A stretch of DNA of 64,000 nt from Mesorhizobium onobrychidis (lineage in GTDB: Bacteria; Pseudomonadota; Alphaproteobacteria; Rhizobiales; Rhizobiaceae). Numbering within the stretch: position 1 is the stretch's first letter; each line of letters opens with the position of its first letter. Below the pieces are notes generated by a model, which was not told the origin of the DNA, did no database searches, and saw only the letters and a list, made by a program, of their open reading frames with translations. This document shows, piece by piece, positions 21,149 through 28,402 of this stretch. Both the position numbers and the translations under genes were made by a program. The stretch is taken from NCBI RefSeq assembly GCF_024707545.1, contig NZ_CP062229.1:5127501-5191500 (forward strand), written 5' to 3'.

Positions 21149-21880
21149 TCAGTTGTGGCCCGGCGCGTCTCCCCTTCTCCCTTGCCCCCCGGCGTTGCCG
21201 TTCGCGTCGCCTTTGCCGAAGCTTCCGGTTGGACCAAAATCACTGGGTGAGTGAGGGCCTGGGCCCTCGCCGGCGGCTCCGACGCTCTTTTCGTTGCCGG
21301 GATTTCCAGCGGCGTCGTCGGACGAACCGTCATCGGTGCCGCCATCGTCGGTGCCGCCATCGTCGGTGCCGCCATCGTCGGTGCCGTCGTCGTCGGTGCC
21401 GCCATCGTCGGTGCCGTCGTCGTCGGTGCCGCCATCGTCGGTGCCGCCATCGTCGGTGCCGTCGTCGTCGGTGCCGTCGTCGTCGGTGCCGCCATCGTCG
21501 GTGCCGTCGTCGTCGGTGCCGTCATCGTCGGTGCCGTCGTCGTCGGTGCCGCCATCGTCGGTGCCGTCGTCGTCGGTGCCGCCATCGTCGGTGCCGCCAT
21601 CGTCGGTGCCGCTATCGTCAGTGCCGGCATCGTCAGTGCCGACCTGGCCGGTCGTAATGGGCGGGCACTGGTCTAGCTCCGCCCTGGTAAGCAGTTCGTC
21701 CCGGTTTAGAGCCACGCAGCATATTGCGTAGTTCTGCTCAGTCAGCGGGACGCACTGTTCGGCGGTAAGTACGGGCTTGATGCTGCTCTGGGCAGAAGCA
21801 GGCATGGTCGGCATCGAACACACAAGCGCCACAGAGGTAAGCATTGTGCTGCGAGTAAGTATTTGTTTCGCGGTTCGCAT
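21149..21880 (-). CDS. Secreted acidic GTDDX-repeat protein
   Basis: A 243-residue protein. An N-terminal signal (TMLTSVALVCSMPTMPASAQ) precedes a short globular part with several cysteines (AEQCVPLTEQNYAICCVALN, LDQCPPI). Then come 21 consecutive pentapeptides GTDDX (X mostly G or D), and a Gly-rich tail ending GRRGDAPGHN. The repeat domain carries about 50 aspartates and should be extended and able to bind divalent cations, by analogy with other Asp-rich repeats. No named family is recognised. It sits in the accessory segment between an excisionase-like remnant and an IS5 stub. Confidence 0.75.
   Translation of the reverse strand: MRTAKQILTRSTMLTSVALVCSMPTMPASAQSSIKPVLTAEQCVPLTEQNYAICCVALNRDELLTRAELDQCPPITTGQVGTDDAGTDDSGTDDGGTDDGGTDDDGTDDGGTDDDGTDDDGTDDDGTDDGGTDDDGTDDDGTDDGGTDDGGTDDDGTDDGGTDDDGTDDGGTDDGGTDDGGTDDGSSDDAAGNPGNEKSVGAAGEGPGPHSPSDFGPTGSFGKGDANGNAGGQGRRGDAPGHN
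21326..21640. repeat. 15-bp coding minisatellite, 21 units
   Basis: Exactly 315 bases made of 21 fifteen-base units (GTGCCGCCATCGTCG or GTGCCGTCGTCGTCG and close variants on the plus strand) encode the GTDDX array on the minus strand. Variation is almost confined to the fifth codon. Such arrays change length by slippage or recombination. Confidence 0.9.
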
Positions 21881-22028
21881 CGGAACTCTCCGAATTTATT
21901 AACAGATGCTATGTAACGTAGCATCCAAATCATATGTTCCCGTAAAAGGTGTAGATTACATCTAAAGAAGTATACAATTTCTTTTGGACTAATCCAAATT
22001 AATTATGGACTATAAATAAAGATGACTA

Positions 22029-22262
22029 TTGAATTTTTTATTCTTTCACCTAGCGCCGCATTTCCCGCGGTCTCACGGCGTTCCGCGCTTCGACGACCGG
22101 AAGGTTGTGAGCGGCATCGTCTATGTGATCCGCAACGGTTTGCAGTGGAAGGACGCGCCTGCCGGCTACGGCCCGCACAAGACGCTCTACAGCCGCTTCA
22201 TCCGCTGGAGCCGGCTCGGCGTGTTCGACCGCATTTTCGCCGCCCTGGCCGGCGATAGGGAA
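22029..22262 (+). mobile_element. Truncated IS5-family transposase
   Basis: The frame contains FPRSHGVPRFDDRKVVSGIV, YVIRNGLQWKDAPAGYGPHK and TLYSRFIRWSRLGVFDRIFA. This is the N-terminal DUF4096-type region of IS5-group transposases (about 75 residues). The catalytic DDE part is missing: after ALAGDRE the sequence changes to the lipoprotein gene. The 150 bases before it are AT-rich, unlike the rest of the window. No terminal inverted repeat could be paired. An immobile remnant. Confidence 0.8.
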
Positions 22263-22283
22263 TGCCCACGAATGGGGTTCCCG

Positions 22284-22901
22284 ATGAAAATTTCAACAAC
22301 CGCTCTTCTCGCATGCGTACTGGCAAGCACCGGCTGTAGCACGACCAGTGGTTCGATTTCTGCCATGTCAACCGGGGGGAAGACCGTGCTCAGCACCGGA
22401 ACGCGGATGCAGATGATTGGCCATGCATTTGCACCCCCGGCCTTCCATGACTTCTGCGCTCGTGAAAAGAGGCTCTGTAGCACGAGCGGTAGTCAGAAGC
22501 TGGTCGAGTTGACGAATTCGCGCAGTGCCGAGCTTGCTAGCGTAAACAGTTCGGTTAACCGGCGCATAACCGAAAGTTCCGACATGGCCACAAACGGGAC
22601 AGACGATGACTGGAGGGTGCCAAGCAGGTATGGCGACTGCGAAGACTTTGCCATTCTGAAAAAGGCGGAGTTGATGAAGCTGGGTTGGCCTGCATCGGCG
22701 CTCCTTTTGACGGTCGCCCGAAGCGGTTGGGACGGTCATACGGTGCTCACCGTGAGGACCTCGAAGGGTGACCTTATCCTCGACAACAGAAGTTCATCGG
22801 TTAAGGACTGGTCTCGTACTCCGTACCGTTACTTCGCCCGCCAGGCGCTTGGGGTTGGCAAAGCCTGGGAGCTGATAGGATCGGCAGAGCCAGTCATCTA
22901 G
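22284..22901 (+). CDS. Transglutaminase-like cysteine protease lipoprotein
   Basis: A 205-residue protein of the BTLCP family (bacterial transglutaminase-like cysteine proteinase). The N-terminal lipobox LACVLASTGC predicts a lipid-anchored envelope protein. The catalytic triad is visible: Cys in RYGDCEDFAILKKAELMKLG, His in GWDGHTVLTV, Asp in GDLILDNRSS. BTLCP enzymes include LapG, which cuts adhesins, but no LapD partner is seen here. The start at 22284 is chosen for the signal peptide. The frame stays open upstream into the IS5 stub, so the insertion fused to this gene without breaking it. Confidence 0.8.
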   Translation: MKISTTALLACVLASTGCSTTSGSISAMSTGGKTVLSTGTRMQMIGHAFAPPAFHDFCAREKRLCSTSGSQKLVELTNSRSAELASVNSSVNRRITESSDMATNGTDDDWRVPSRYGDCEDFAILKKAELMKLGWPASALLLTVARSGWDGHTVLTVRTSKGDLILDNRSSSVKDWSRTPYRYFARQALGVGKAWELIGSAEPVI

Positions 22902-22936
22902 CTCTACCGCAATGATCTAAGGCGATCGCGACGGAC

Positions 22937-23170
22937 TCAACCGGCGCTTTCGTGATCGAAGCGCATGCGCTTACTGTCAGTGACAAGAATACGGAAGACA
23001 TCGTCCGAGCGCTCGTCAATGATATCGATGCTCTTGCCGCGTTTGGCGAAGCGGGCCGTGTGTATCAGCCGGTTGCGGGTACCGGTCTGGATCAACCTAT
23101 CACGAGCCTGCTTCAGGTACTTTGTAAGCCTGTGATTCACGGGGCTGACTGGTTCGACAATGTCGTCCAT
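22937..23170 (-). pseudogene. N-terminal stub of a DUF4011-type protein
   Basis: Seventy-seven residues starting after a good site (GGGGGAGATAAA before ATG). The stretch LKQARDRLIQTGTRNRLIHT and IDIIDERSDDVFRILV matches the start of the DUF4011 domain that opens very large helicase/nuclease proteins (over 1,000 residues). These are often found in defence islands. Here the frame ends at 22937 shortly after the match, so only the start survives. It is probably non-functional; a small regulatory product is conceivable but not supported. Confidence 0.6.
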
Positions 23171-23435
23171 TTTATCTCCCCCTTGTCACCTCGGCTTGAA
23201 ATAGCTGTCTTTATCCAACGCTTTCATTCCGCGATTAATTTCCCCGGTTTTGTTGGTTTTTCTTAGTTACCCAACATTTTAAGCGGCCTAGTCGTAACCT
23301 TAGCTTTGGTCTATATGCTTGGCGCAAGTTGTTGCCACCCTGCAAAACATTACGACAGTGGTTCACTGGTTGGTCGCTAAATGCTTCTCACTGAGTTTGG
23401 AGGCCCCACTCCGGGTTTGCCGCCCCGCCGCCCGT

Positions 23436-24662
23436 CTAGAACCCAAGCGCCAACCACGCAGTCCCGGCAAGCAGCGTGACCAGCGTCAGCGGCAGGCCGA
23501 CCTTGAAGAAGGCACCAAAGCCGAGCGACTTGCCAGTCGCCCGCGCCTGCTCAGCAACAATCAAATTGGCGACCGAGCCGAGCAGCGTGAAATTGCCGGC
23601 CAGCGTCGAGCTCATGGCGACGACCAGCCAGGCGCGCTCGGGGTCTTCCAGGCCGGGTATGAACGGCCGCAGCGCCAGCACGGCCGGAACGTTGCTCATG
23701 ATGTTGGACAGCACCGCGGTGAGGCCGGACAGCCGCCACACATCGTCCAGCCGGAGGTTTTTTGCCGAGGCGACGATGTCGGGGCTGAGCAGCGTCTTCT
23801 CGGCGCCGGCGACGACGATGAACAGGCCGGCGAACATGAACAGCAGCGGCCCGTCAATCTCGCGGTAGATGCGCGCCGGCTTGATTGCGCGGGTCACGAG
23901 AAGAATGGCGCCGCCTATGAGCGCCGCCTTGGCAACCGGGACGCCGGCAAAGAAGGCGATCGCCAGTCCGATGCAGACGACCACGGCCTTGAGCACCTGT
24001 CCCGGCAGCATGCGGCCGCGATAGACCTCGGGGCTGAGCTCGGCCTTGCGCGCGAATTCGGCGCGATAGACGATGCGTACGATGACGATGACGGCGACGA
24101 GGCCGAACAGCGCGACCGGCGCCAGGGCCGCCGAGAAGGCCGGATAGGAGATCCCCGACAGCGCGCCGATGACCATATTCTGCGGGTTGCCGGTGATGGT
24201 GGCGACGCTGCCGCAATTCGACGCCGTGGCGGTAGCGATCAGGTAGGGAATTGGGTTGCGGTTGATGACGCGGGTGACGTGGACGACGATCGGCGCCATG
24301 ACCAGGCAGATCGCGTCGTTGACCAGGAACGCTGACAGAACGCCGGTCAGCAGCGTCACCATCACCAGGAGCATGAACGGCGCATGCGCGTGCTCGATGG
24401 CAACAGCGCCGAGTGCGCGAAAGGCGCCCGACACTTTCAGATGCGCCACGACGATCATCATGCCGAGCAGCAGCGTGATGGTATCGAAATTGATGGCGCG
24501 GTAGGCGTCCTCCAGGCTGAGCGCGCCGATGGCGATCATCGCCGCACCGCCGAGCAAAGCAATGCCTGCCCGGTCAAGGCGCAAGCCGGGGATCCTGCCG
24601 ATGGCGACGCCGGCATAGGTCAGGATCAGGATCAGCAGTGCCGCCGCGCCCATCAATGTCAT
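23436..24662 (-). CDS. SLC13/ArsB-type anion permease
   Basis: A 408-residue, strongly hydrophobic inner-membrane protein of the ion transporter (IT) superfamily. The first helix is GAAALLILILTYAGVAIG. Repeat-entry motifs SAFLVNDAICLVMAPIVVH and ATATASNCGSVATITGNPQN are characteristic of CitMHS/ArsB/NhaD-like carriers. The C-terminal part repeats the pattern with LSNIMSNVPAVLALRPFIPG. It probably moves an anion (dicarboxylate, arsenite or similar). ATG 24662 is chosen just before the first helix. The last 550 bases are duplicated in broken form at 20304-20857. Confidence 0.83.
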   Translation of the reverse strand: MTLMGAAALLILILTYAGVAIGRIPGLRLDRAGIALLGGAAMIAIGALSLEDAYRAINFDTITLLLGMMIVVAHLKVSGAFRALGAVAIEHAHAPFMLLVMVTLLTGVLSAFLVNDAICLVMAPIVVHVTRVINRNPIPYLIATATASNCGSVATITGNPQNMVIGALSGISYPAFSAALAPVALFGLVAVIVIVRIVYRAEFARKAELSPEVYRGRMLPGQVLKAVVVCIGLAIAFFAGVPVAKAALIGGAILLVTRAIKPARIYREIDGPLLFMFAGLFIVVAGAEKTLLSPDIVASAKNLRLDDVWRLSGLTAVLSNIMSNVPAVLALRPFIPGLEDPERAWLVVAMSSTLAGNFTLLGSVANLIVAEQARATGKSLGFGAFFKVGLPLTLVTLLAGTAWLALGF

Positions 24663-24784
24663 TCGTGGAAAAGCCCCGTTCACATCCGCCCTGCCCCGCC
24701 ATTGGCGAATCGCCAATGCCCCTCCTCACTGCGACATGAATGAACGCAAGCACAAGAGATGCCCGCGACGTCGGCGAATCCTGT

Positions 24785-24934
24785 CTACCGAGGCGCCCGG
24801 GCGATTGGTGATACCATCGCACGGCTGGAATCAGTGAAGGCCGAGCCGACATATTTGCGCGTGCCGATCTCGCCCATCAGAGCGAATACCGGCGCCTCGG
24901 GCTCGACCCCCGGCAATTCGAGCTCACTTGCGGT
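24785..24934 (-). pseudogene. Remnant of a GTRKYVGSAF-family gene
   Basis: The minus strand reads SELELPGVEPEAPVFALMGE then IGTRKYVGSAF. It aligns with the intact paralogue at 25896-26264. Most nucleotide differences are synonymous in this frame (GAA/GAG, TTT/TTC, ACC/ACG, AGT/TCG), so both descend from a selected protein gene. The start codon equivalent is lost (ATG replaced by ACC) and similarity ends after SAF. Short and degenerate. Confidence 0.55.
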
Positions 24935-24959
24935 GAAGGGGTCTGCCCATCTGCCGCAT

Positions 24960-25169
24960 CTATCGCGCCGGCGGGAGCATGGCCAAGTGCGCATGCCTCT
25001 GGAAGATCGCAATCTTGTCGCGATAGGTAATCCGGATCTCGCGTCCGCATCCCTCGCACTTGTAGTGGGAAACGACCTGAAACCAGCTGCCGTTCTTGAT
25101 GACGGCGAAGTTGCACTGCGGGCATTGGAAAGTCAGACCAACAGAGAATAGGCTGGGAGAGAGGGACAT
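24960..25169 (-). CDS. Small zinc-ribbon protein (copy 1)
   Basis: A 69-residue protein with one zinc ribbon: CPQCNFAVIKNGSWFQVVSH then KCEGCGREIRITYRDKIAIF, so CxxC-x19-CxxC. It is paralogous to the gene at 30637-30855, with the shared order LTF(Q/E)CP(Q/N)C, H(Y/F)(K/R)C(E/D)GC, (R/K)(E/V)RITY, (K/A)IF. The start at 25169 begins MSLSPSLFSV; an in-frame ATG 15 bases upstream is possible. Such tiny ribbons usually bind nucleic acid or protein, but no function is known. Confidence 0.65.
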   Translation of the reverse strand: MSLSPSLFSVGLTFQCPQCNFAVIKNGSWFQVVSHYKCEGCGREIRITYRDKIAIFQRHAHLAMLPPAR

Positions 25170-25208
25170 TGCAGCGGCTCGCATTCTGAAGAGCTTGTAG
25201 GCGGTTGG

Positions 25209-25418
25209 CTAGTCCAGCGTCTCGACGACGAAGGATGCGGCAATCAAATCGTCGGCATCGATTCTACCCTTGCCGTCCTCCATGACGGCTGCGACCTTTC
25301 GAAAGGTCTTCAGTTCACTCTCGGTAATCCGGGCGCCGCGCATCCTCTCGTTGAGGTCGGCCACGCGCATTCGCAGCGCCTGAGACGCTCCAATCTCACG
25401 GTTCGACATGGTGATCAC
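25209..25418 (-). CDS. Small hypothetical protein
   Basis: A 69-residue charged helical protein (SNREIGASQALRMRVADLNE, ITESELKTFRKVAAVMEDG, DDLIAASFVVETLD). The GTG at 25418 is chosen because GGGAGG lies five bases upstream; the ATG at 25409 would be 14 bases away. The composition is protein-like, with a probable helical hairpin. I do not recognise a family. It is upstream of the zinc-ribbon gene on the same strand with a 39-base gap, so the two may be co-transcribed. Confidence 0.5.
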   Translation of the reverse strand: MITMSNREIGASQALRMRVADLNERMRGARITESELKTFRKVAAVMEDGKGRIDADDLIAASFVVETLD

Positions 25419-25621
25419 ATTCCTCCCTGCGCTGAATGGCATCGTCTTCGCGCCAGGCTCTCCAAACCTCAGGCAGCTGCAAACGTTCCTTGGCTGGGCT
25501 TCGGTCTGATCCGAGACGGGACCTAAGTCTTACCTGGTTTCGCGTAATAGTCCGGACATCGCGCCACCCGGAACTGCGGCTGCTCGTAGTAGTTGCTCGC
25601 TGTGAGTTCATGGGAGAGCCC

Positions 25622-25714
25622 ATGGAAAATAGCGTTCACCGAGCCCGCTGGTTGCTCGCTCCGGTCTTGGCCGTCTCCACCGCGTTCCTGGCGATTGGAA
25701 TGGTCGTTAGCTAG
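25622..25714 (+). CDS. Possible 30-residue single-span membrane peptide
   Basis: ATG at 25622 with GGGAGAG upstream starts MENSVHRARWLLAPVLAVST and ends AFLAIGMVVS: a basic N-terminus and one hydrophobic helix. It fits small membrane peptides, but the length makes chance likely. Low confidence. Confidence 0.25.
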   Translation: MENSVHRARWLLAPVLAVSTAFLAIGMVVS

Positions 25715-25899
25715 GGATAATCGGACTTTGACGAATTGGACCGAAGAACGAAACTGAGATCTGCGCAGCTAAGTCCCTTCCTGCGCTGATAAAGGACCAC
25801 CCGCCATTCCTCGATTTGGCGGGTGGCCCATGCGAGCGCGACTGAGGCGTCCTCGTCGCTGGAGCCCAGCAGAGGCGTGGCGCAGCTCTTCCTCGTCAC
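25711..25899 (-). CDS. Possible small hypothetical protein
   Basis: Sixty-two codons from a GTG that overlaps the stop of the upstream gene (GTGA). The middle reads SSDEDASVALAWATRQIEEW and RVVLYQRRKGL, which looks protein-like; the tail is Ser-rich. The overlap would allow translational coupling to the GTRKYVGSAF-family gene. No family recognised and no clear ribosome-binding site, so it is kept only as a candidate. Confidence 0.3.
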   Translation of the reverse strand: MTRKSCATPLLGSSDEDASVALAWATRQIEEWRVVLYQRRKGLSCADLSFVLRSNSSKSDYP

Positions 25900-26264
25900 G
25901 GACGGACATGCCTGATGTGGAGCCTCATGCCGGAGGCACAGCGCGGTTTGTCGCTTTTTATGCGTTCAGTGTCGACGGTCGCGCGATAGGCGAGGCGTGC
26001 CGAAGATCGTCCTCGCCGCGCAAATGCTTCACGCAGGCTTTCATGCCCGGTTTCACCCACCGCGTTGCCGGCCGCTTCTTCATGTCCTTCGGTGCCTTCG
26101 CCGGCATGCTCCTGGACGCGCTCGCAAAGCCGCTCGCGCATCTCGCGATTGACGCTGACGAAGGCACTGCCGACATATTTCCGGGTGCCCGGCTCGCCCA
26201 CGAGCGCAAACGCGGGCATGCCTCTCCGCGCTTCGACGCCAAGCAGTTCGAACTCGCTTTCCAT
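25896..26264 (-). CDS. GTRKYVGSAF-family orphan protein
   Basis: A 122-residue soluble protein. The N-terminal 35 residues (MESEFELLGVEARRGMPAFA, LVGEPGTRKYVGSAF) are conserved with a remnant at 24785-24934, with mainly synonymous codon changes. A charged helical middle (NREMRERLCERVQEHAGEG) follows, and the tail is less regular. Its ATG overlaps the stop of the preceding membrane-protein gene (TGATG), so the two are coupled. The conserved GTRKYVGSAF box with a short beta-rich N-terminus suggests a binding domain. No known family is recognised and no function is offered. Confidence 0.55.
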   Translation of the reverse strand: MESEFELLGVEARRGMPAFALVGEPGTRKYVGSAFVSVNREMRERLCERVQEHAGEGTEGHEEAAGNAVGETGHESLREAFARRGRSSARLAYRATVDTERIKSDKPRCASGMRLHIRHVRP

Positions 26265-26623
26265 CAGAGCCTTGACGCAACCGCCTCATCTAATAGCCCG
26301 GACCCTGCCACGCCCAGGAGCAACAGCACGGAAAGCGCCAAGACAGCCAATAGCATGATGGGTGTTGCGTCTGGGAAGATGACGGTGATCGCGCGAGTCG
26401 ACGGAGCCTCCAAAACCTCACCTCCGCCCTCGATCGACGCTTCTTTGCGCTGGCTTCTCCTCATCCCACGGGACGGGAGCCCAACGTTCTTCATGTTCAA
26501 AATTCTGGCCGAGATGTCTCCGGCAATTACCGGATCATCGGACAGATGGCCTGCAATCCATTCAGGGAGGTATTCCTCACCGCGCTCGCCCATGGCACCC
26601 AGTAACCTGTTACATCTACTCAA
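26264..26623 (-). CDS. Small C-terminally anchored membrane protein
   Basis: A 119-residue protein. A soluble acidic N-terminal region (GERGEEYLPEWIAGHLSDDP, VIAGDISARILNMKN) is followed by a single hydrophobic helix near the C-terminus (PIMLLAVLALSVLLLLGVAG). This topology suggests a tail-anchored inner-membrane protein facing the cytoplasm. Its stop overlaps the start of the GTRKYVGSAF gene by one base. The ribosome-binding site is weak; ATG 26593 (MGERG) is an alternative start. Family not recognised. Confidence 0.5.
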   Translation of the reverse strand: MSRCNRLLGAMGERGEEYLPEWIAGHLSDDPVIAGDISARILNMKNVGLPSRGMRRSQRKEASIEGGGEVLEAPSTRAITVIFPDATPIMLLAVLALSVLLLLGVAGSGLLDEAVASRL

Positions 26624-26710
26624 CTTTTAGACTTAATCATATCACTCTACTACCATTGGTTGCGACAGGCAAGCCTTAGCATTTCCGGAACGGAAAAAAT
26701 TAGTCAACGC

Positions 26711-26911
26711 CTACGGCCGGGCAGTGCCGGCAGCTCGCACATGAGCGCGGACGGCGGCGGCATCTCTGGCTTCCATTCGGGTTTGGGCAAGCTCGCTAAG
26801 TAAGGCGATCATTCGAGCCCTCCGACACGCAAGGCTGGCACGTAGTGCCCGCGCCAGCTCGATCTCGTTCAATGTGTTGGCAAGGTCGTACACTGGGCGA
26901 GGGAATTTCAT
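26711..26911 (-). CDS. Possible small Arg/Ala-rich protein
   Basis: Sixty-six codons, starting MKFPRPVYDLANTLNEIELA and continuing as an Ala/Arg-rich amphipathic helix (RALRASLACRRARMIALLSE). An overlapping frame is also open, so the coding assignment is uncertain. No clear ribosome-binding site and no family. Confidence 0.3.
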   Translation of the reverse strand: MKFPRPVYDLANTLNEIELARALRASLACRRARMIALLSELAQTRMEARDAAAVRAHVRAAGTARP

Positions 26912-27091
26912 CGCCCATGTAGGAAGGTTTGTTGGCTATCTCCCAACCGGGTTTGTCAACCAGATAATCACCGCTCGAAAAGCCCGCGCCTCCGGGAGAG
27001 ATCGCGGGCAAAGGTCTGTTGGCATCATAGGAACTGATCCAGCTTTAGTGTGGGTACTTTCACGACCAGTGCATCGGCCAAATGGATGAAA

Positions 27092-27255
27092 GGCCGCGCG
27101 CCCTACGAAGGGGAAGGACGCAGGCTGATCGGGAGGCGACACCGATCTCGCAGCTTGGTTCACAGGAGAAGGTGCGGTAGAAGCCGAACGCCCTCCCCGA
27201 GCCGGTGTTCCATACGGAAGTCAAAAAGCCCGCCGCACCTTTCGGCACGGCGGGC
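27092..27255. ncRNA. Structured intergenic element, copy 1
   Basis: It shares blocks with 28197-28378. First is a long hairpin around CCCTACGAAGGGGAAGGA. Next is a second hairpin GATCGG/CCGATC (27127-27132 with 27142-27147). Then come CTCGCAG, GTGTTCCATA and CAAAAAGCCCGCC. The right end forms a perfect 8-bp stem (GCCCGCCG 27228-27235, CGGCGGGC 27248-27255). Read on the minus strand it is followed by TTTTTG, so it can terminate minus-strand transcription. Either a small RNA or a palindromic repeat; strand uncertain. Confidence 0.45.
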
Positions 27256-27393
27256 GATCAGTCGTTCACCAGGCACAGGGTGGGCGGGGGTGGGTGTGCC
27301 CGGATTGTAGGAAATCCTACGCGCGCCGGCTGCGTCGCGTCTACCAGCCGGCGGTTGGAATGCTCAACTCGGTTAGCCTTGCTTTACCCGGTC

Positions 27394-27603
27394 CTACCGC
27401 CCCAGCGCTTGTTTCGAAACCGACAGAAGTTCTTCTTCGTCCACCACTCCGGCCATGTAGTTGGCAATAATTCGGGACGCGAGCGCTTCACGTCGATGCG
27501 CAGATTCACTGTCAATCTTCAACCGCTCGAACACCCGCGCCAATAGGGCCAACTCGGTCGGGTTGAAGACACCCGCATGCTCGGCTTTTCCACGAATCGG
27601 CAT
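27394..27603 (-). CDS. Small hypothetical protein
   Basis: A 69-residue helical protein (MPIRGKAEHAGVFNPTELAL, LARVFERLKIDSESAHRREA, LASRIIANYMAGVVDEEELL). AGGGGG lies seven bases before the ATG, a good site. The pattern of a pro-Thr-Glu-Leu helix entry followed by Arg/Ala helices is seen in many small rhizobial proteins that have no assigned function. A terminator-like hairpin (27228-27255) follows about 140 bases downstream. Confidence 0.6.
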   Translation of the reverse strand: MPIRGKAEHAGVFNPTELALLARVFERLKIDSESAHRREALASRIIANYMAGVVDEEELLSVSKQALGR

Positions 27604-27731
27604 GACAAACCCCCTTCGCCCAGAGATTTTGTTCGTGCGGCATTATCATACACCAAAAAACCGCACCCCGTTGCAGAATCGCAGACGCGAGATGCGCCCT
27701 CGCGGAAGGTCTGCGAGCAGCGAGGGCGACC

Positions 27732-28016
27732 TCACATCAGATCTTCAGCAACCCCGTCGAATTTCTTGAGGCCTTCGCTTGGGGGCTTCTGCTTATGAAG
27801 TCCCTGTTCCGTTGCAGCAGCCTCGAAGGCGGCGAACGCAGCTTGGTGACTGCAATGTCCGGCCAAGCATTCCTCGATCATTCGGATTGCTTCAAGTCGG
27901 GACGGCTTGTCCATGGATGGCCATGGTTGCTGAAGCGCTTTCGCAGCGTCGGCTATCGACGCGATCACTATCGGCCTGTGATTCAGGTAGATTGTAATCG
28001 GGACAAACGCCGTCAT
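27732..28016 (-). CDS. DUF982 domain protein
   Basis: A 94-residue protein fitting DUF982, a small domain largely confined to Hyphomicrobiales. It has an N-terminal strand region (FVPITIYLNHRPIVIASIAD), then AAKALQQPWPSMDKPSRLEA, and a helix with CLAGHCSHQAAFAAFEAAAT. GGGAG lies eight bases before the ATG. Function unknown. A second member is at 49610-49912. The C-terminal extension (LHKQKPPSEGLKKFDG) is not part of the usual domain. Confidence 0.75.
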   Translation of the reverse strand: MTAFVPITIYLNHRPIVIASIADAAKALQQPWPSMDKPSRLEAIRMIEECLAGHCSHQAAFAAFEAAATEQGLHKQKPPSEGLKKFDGVAEDLM

Positions 28017-28196
28017 TTTTGTCGCTCCCAGGATTGAAGGCGGTTAAACGCGAAGACATGGCGGTGGTTGCATCATCATCGTGAATTCAGAGCGCCGATG
28101 CCCGATGCGATCGAGGCTGAACACGCCTTTGCTCGGTGCAACACGCAGAGCTGCACGTCCGACGAGCCTTGATCGTTTCGGTTCCATGAACGAAGA

Positions 28197-28378
28197 GGCC
28201 CGCGCCCCACGGAGGGGAAGGACGCGGGCTGATCGGAGGGGACAATCCGATCTCGCAGCATTCCTATGTGCACAGGAAATATTACTGCGGAAATATTACT
28301 GCAGGAGGCGAACGTCTTGCGCGTGCCAGTGTTCCATAGGGAGACAAAAAGCCCGCCACACCTTTCGCCAATGCGGTC
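28197..28378. ncRNA. Structured intergenic element, copy 2
   Basis: Stem 1 pairs GCCCGCG (28198-28204) with CGCGGGC (28223-28229), extended by CCCC/GGGG with the same AAGGA bulge as copy 1. Stem 2 pairs GATCGGA (28231-28237) with TCCGATC (28246-28252). An insert holds two perfect tandem copies of GGAAATATTACTGC (28275-28302). The shared right end GTGTTCCATA...AAAAAGCCCGCC follows. Stem 2 shows compensated change relative to copy 1. Confidence 0.45.
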
Positions 28379-28402
28379 GATGGGTGCCTGGATATCTATC
28401 CC

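Noticed and set aside
21326..21640. CRISPR array
   Set aside because: Units are contiguous 15-mers without spacers and encode protein.
21251..21731. Val/Ala and Ser/Val/Pro repeat proteins on the plus strand of the GTDD array
   Set aside because: They arise from reading the coding minisatellite on the other strand; no signal peptide, start site or tail of their own.
25830..26630. 266-codon plus-strand frame over the GTRKYVGSAF operon
   Set aside because: Codon differences between paralogues are synonymous on the minus strand, so that is the coding strand.
27732..28016. Toxin-antitoxin gene near 27.7-28.0 kb
   Set aside because: The sequence fits DUF982; no partner gene.
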